A stretch of DNA of 5,877 nt. It comes from Pseudomonadota bacterium. Lineage in GTDB: Bacteria; Pseudomonadota; Alphaproteobacteria; Caulobacterales; Caulobacteraceae. The stretch covers positions 1 through 5,877 of the forward strand of contig JAEZIH010000262.1 of NCBI GenBank assembly GCA_023416055.1. The letters run 5' to 3'. The notes beneath the pieces are model-generated. The model made no database searches. It was given only the letters and a program-made list of their open reading frames with translations, and had not been told where the DNA came from. The position numbers were made by a program, and so were the translations under genes. Positions 5,078 to 5,877 of the stretch are shown here, piece by piece (the stretch's first letter is position 1; each line of letters opens with the position of its first letter).

Positions 5078-5877
5078 TCAATACCGGTTTTGGGAGATTC
5101 GCTCGACCGCCTCGGTCAGGCGGCTGACCGCCGTGACCTTCACCCCCTTGTCCTTGACCGTCAGCGGCGGCGACAGGGCGCGGTCGAAGCCCAGCTTCTG
5201 CGCCTCCCTCAGCCGCGCCTCGGCCCGGCCGACGGCGCGGATCTCGCCCGACAGGCTGATCTCGCCGAACACCACGCAGCCCTGCGGCAGGGGCGTGTCG
5301 GTCGCCGAACTGACCAACGCCGCCGCCGCCGCCAGGTCGGCCGCCGGCTCGTTGACCCTCAGCCCGCCGGCCACGTTCAGATAGACGTCCTGGTCGCCGA
5401 AGCCGAAGCCGCAGCGCGCCTCCAGCACCGCCAGCACCATGGCCAGCCGGCCGGTGTCCCAGCCCACCACCGCCCGCCGCGGCGTGCCGTAGGCCGACTT
5501 CGACACCAGCGCCTGCACCTCGACCAGCACCGGCCGCGACCCCTCGATGCCGGCGAACACCGCCGCGCCCGGGGCCCGCTCCTTGCCCTCGCCGAGGAAC
5601 AGGGCCGACGGATTGGCCACCTCGCGCAGCCCCGCGTCGCCCATCTCGAACACCCCGATCTCGTCGGTCGCCCCGAAGCGGTTCTTGCCGGCTCTCAGAA
5701 TGCGGAAGGGATAGCCGCGCTCGCCCTCGAAGCTCAGCACCGCGTCGACCATGTGCTCGACCACCCGCGGTCCCGCCACCTGGCCGTCCTTGGTCACGTG
5801 TCCGACCAGCACGACCGCCACGCCCTGCGACTTGGCCAGCCGCACCATCTCCCCGGCGCAGGCCCGCACCTGGGCGA
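5078..5877 (-). CDS. radA: DNA repair protein RadA (Sms), C-terminal part; 5' end outside window
   Basis: RadA is a RecA-like ATPase that drives branch migration in recombination and repair. The visible 265 complete codons start in mid-protein (AQVRACAGEM) and run to the stop, so the N-terminal zinc finger and Walker A, about 190 residues, lie beyond the right edge. Visible family marks are VGHVTKDGQVAGPRVVEHMVD, the RadA-specific KNRFG motif (encoded at 5672-5686) in GKNRFGATDEIGVFEM, and a C-terminal Lon-protease-like domain (about the last 150 residues) with NVAGGLRVNEPAADLA and VFGEISLSGEIR. In place of the Lon catalytic serine there is an EPAAD stretch, as is usual for RadA, so this domain is structural or DNA-binding rather than a protease. 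A GTG near 5869 could be mistaken for a start, but homologous residues continue upstream of it. It heads the visible leftward gene group, 155 bases before cvpA. Confidence 0.96.
   Translation of the reverse strand, partial: AQVRACAGEMVRLAKSQGVAVVLVGHVTKDGQVAGPRVVEHMVDAVLSFEGERGYPFRILRAGKNRFGATDEIGVFEMGDAGLREVANPSALFLGEGKERAPGAAVFAGIEGSRPVLVEVQALVSKSAYGTPRRAVVGWDTGRLAMVLAVLEARCGFGFGDQDVYLNVAGGLRVNEPAADLAAAAALVSSATDTPLPQGCVVFGEISLSGEIRAVGRAEARLREAQKLGFDRALSPPLTVKDKGVKVTAVSRLTEAVERISQNRY

Larger units (their letters stand above)
1642..5877 (-). other. Probable leftward transcription unit radA-cvpA-purF-VOC-SDR
   Basis: Five genes share the strand, with gaps of 155, 31, 6 and 46 bases. The purF-VOC spacing suggests translational coupling, and purF starts right after cvpA. 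No clear sigma-70-like promoter is visible in any gap. The repeat-filled radA-cvpA gap is the most likely place for a second transcript start or for RNA processing. The grouping rests on spacing and strand only. Confidence 0.55.

Noticed and set aside
5867..5869. GTG at 5869 as the radA start
   Set aside because: Residues homologous to RadA (AQV before RACAGEM) continue to the window edge, and the ATPase core and zinc finger would be missing. The gene is cut by the window, not truncated.

Overview
The window looks like ordinary chromosomal DNA from a GC-rich alphaproteobacterium. Third codon positions are nearly all G or C. The SDR gene is of a type I associate with the purF neighbourhood in alphaproteobacteria, and the radA-cvpA-purF-SDR order fits the same group. 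The short palindromes beginning CCTCCCC in the one sizeable intergenic gap recall those of Caulobacterales such as Brevundimonas or Caulobacter. That genus-level placement is an inference from memory, not a search result. I see no phage, insertion sequence, CRISPR array, tRNA or rRNA.

Layout: der, the ribosome-assembly GTPase, reads rightwards from position 9 to 1631. Everything else reads leftwards and converges on it. In order of transcription the leftward genes are radA (its 5' part lies beyond the right edge), cvpA, purF, a small VOC/glyoxalase-fold gene and an SDR oxidoreductase. The gaps inside this group are 155, 31, 6 and 46 bases, which suits one operon or two overlapping ones. The SDR gene stops 10 bases from the der stop, and a GC-rich inverted repeat covers that junction. 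There is no gene-free stretch over 300 bases.

Functionally this is a housekeeping block: ribosome biogenesis (Der), recombination and repair (RadA), an inner-membrane protein of unclear role (CvpA), the committing step of purine synthesis (PurF) and two small proteins without a known substrate. The cvpA-purF pairing is a widespread one.

The most unusual structure is the 155-base radA-cvpA gap. Two inverted copies of a double-hairpin repeat almost fill it, and the outer arm of one copy is itself the ribosome binding site of cvpA. Other points to recheck are a long, very basic C-terminal tail on Der, a Ser in place of Asn in the NKxD motif of its second G domain, loss of the NAG motif in the SDR protein, and a PurF that keeps a propeptide but lacks most of the iron-sulfur ligands of the Bacillus enzyme. 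I did not find a convincing new multi-gene system here.
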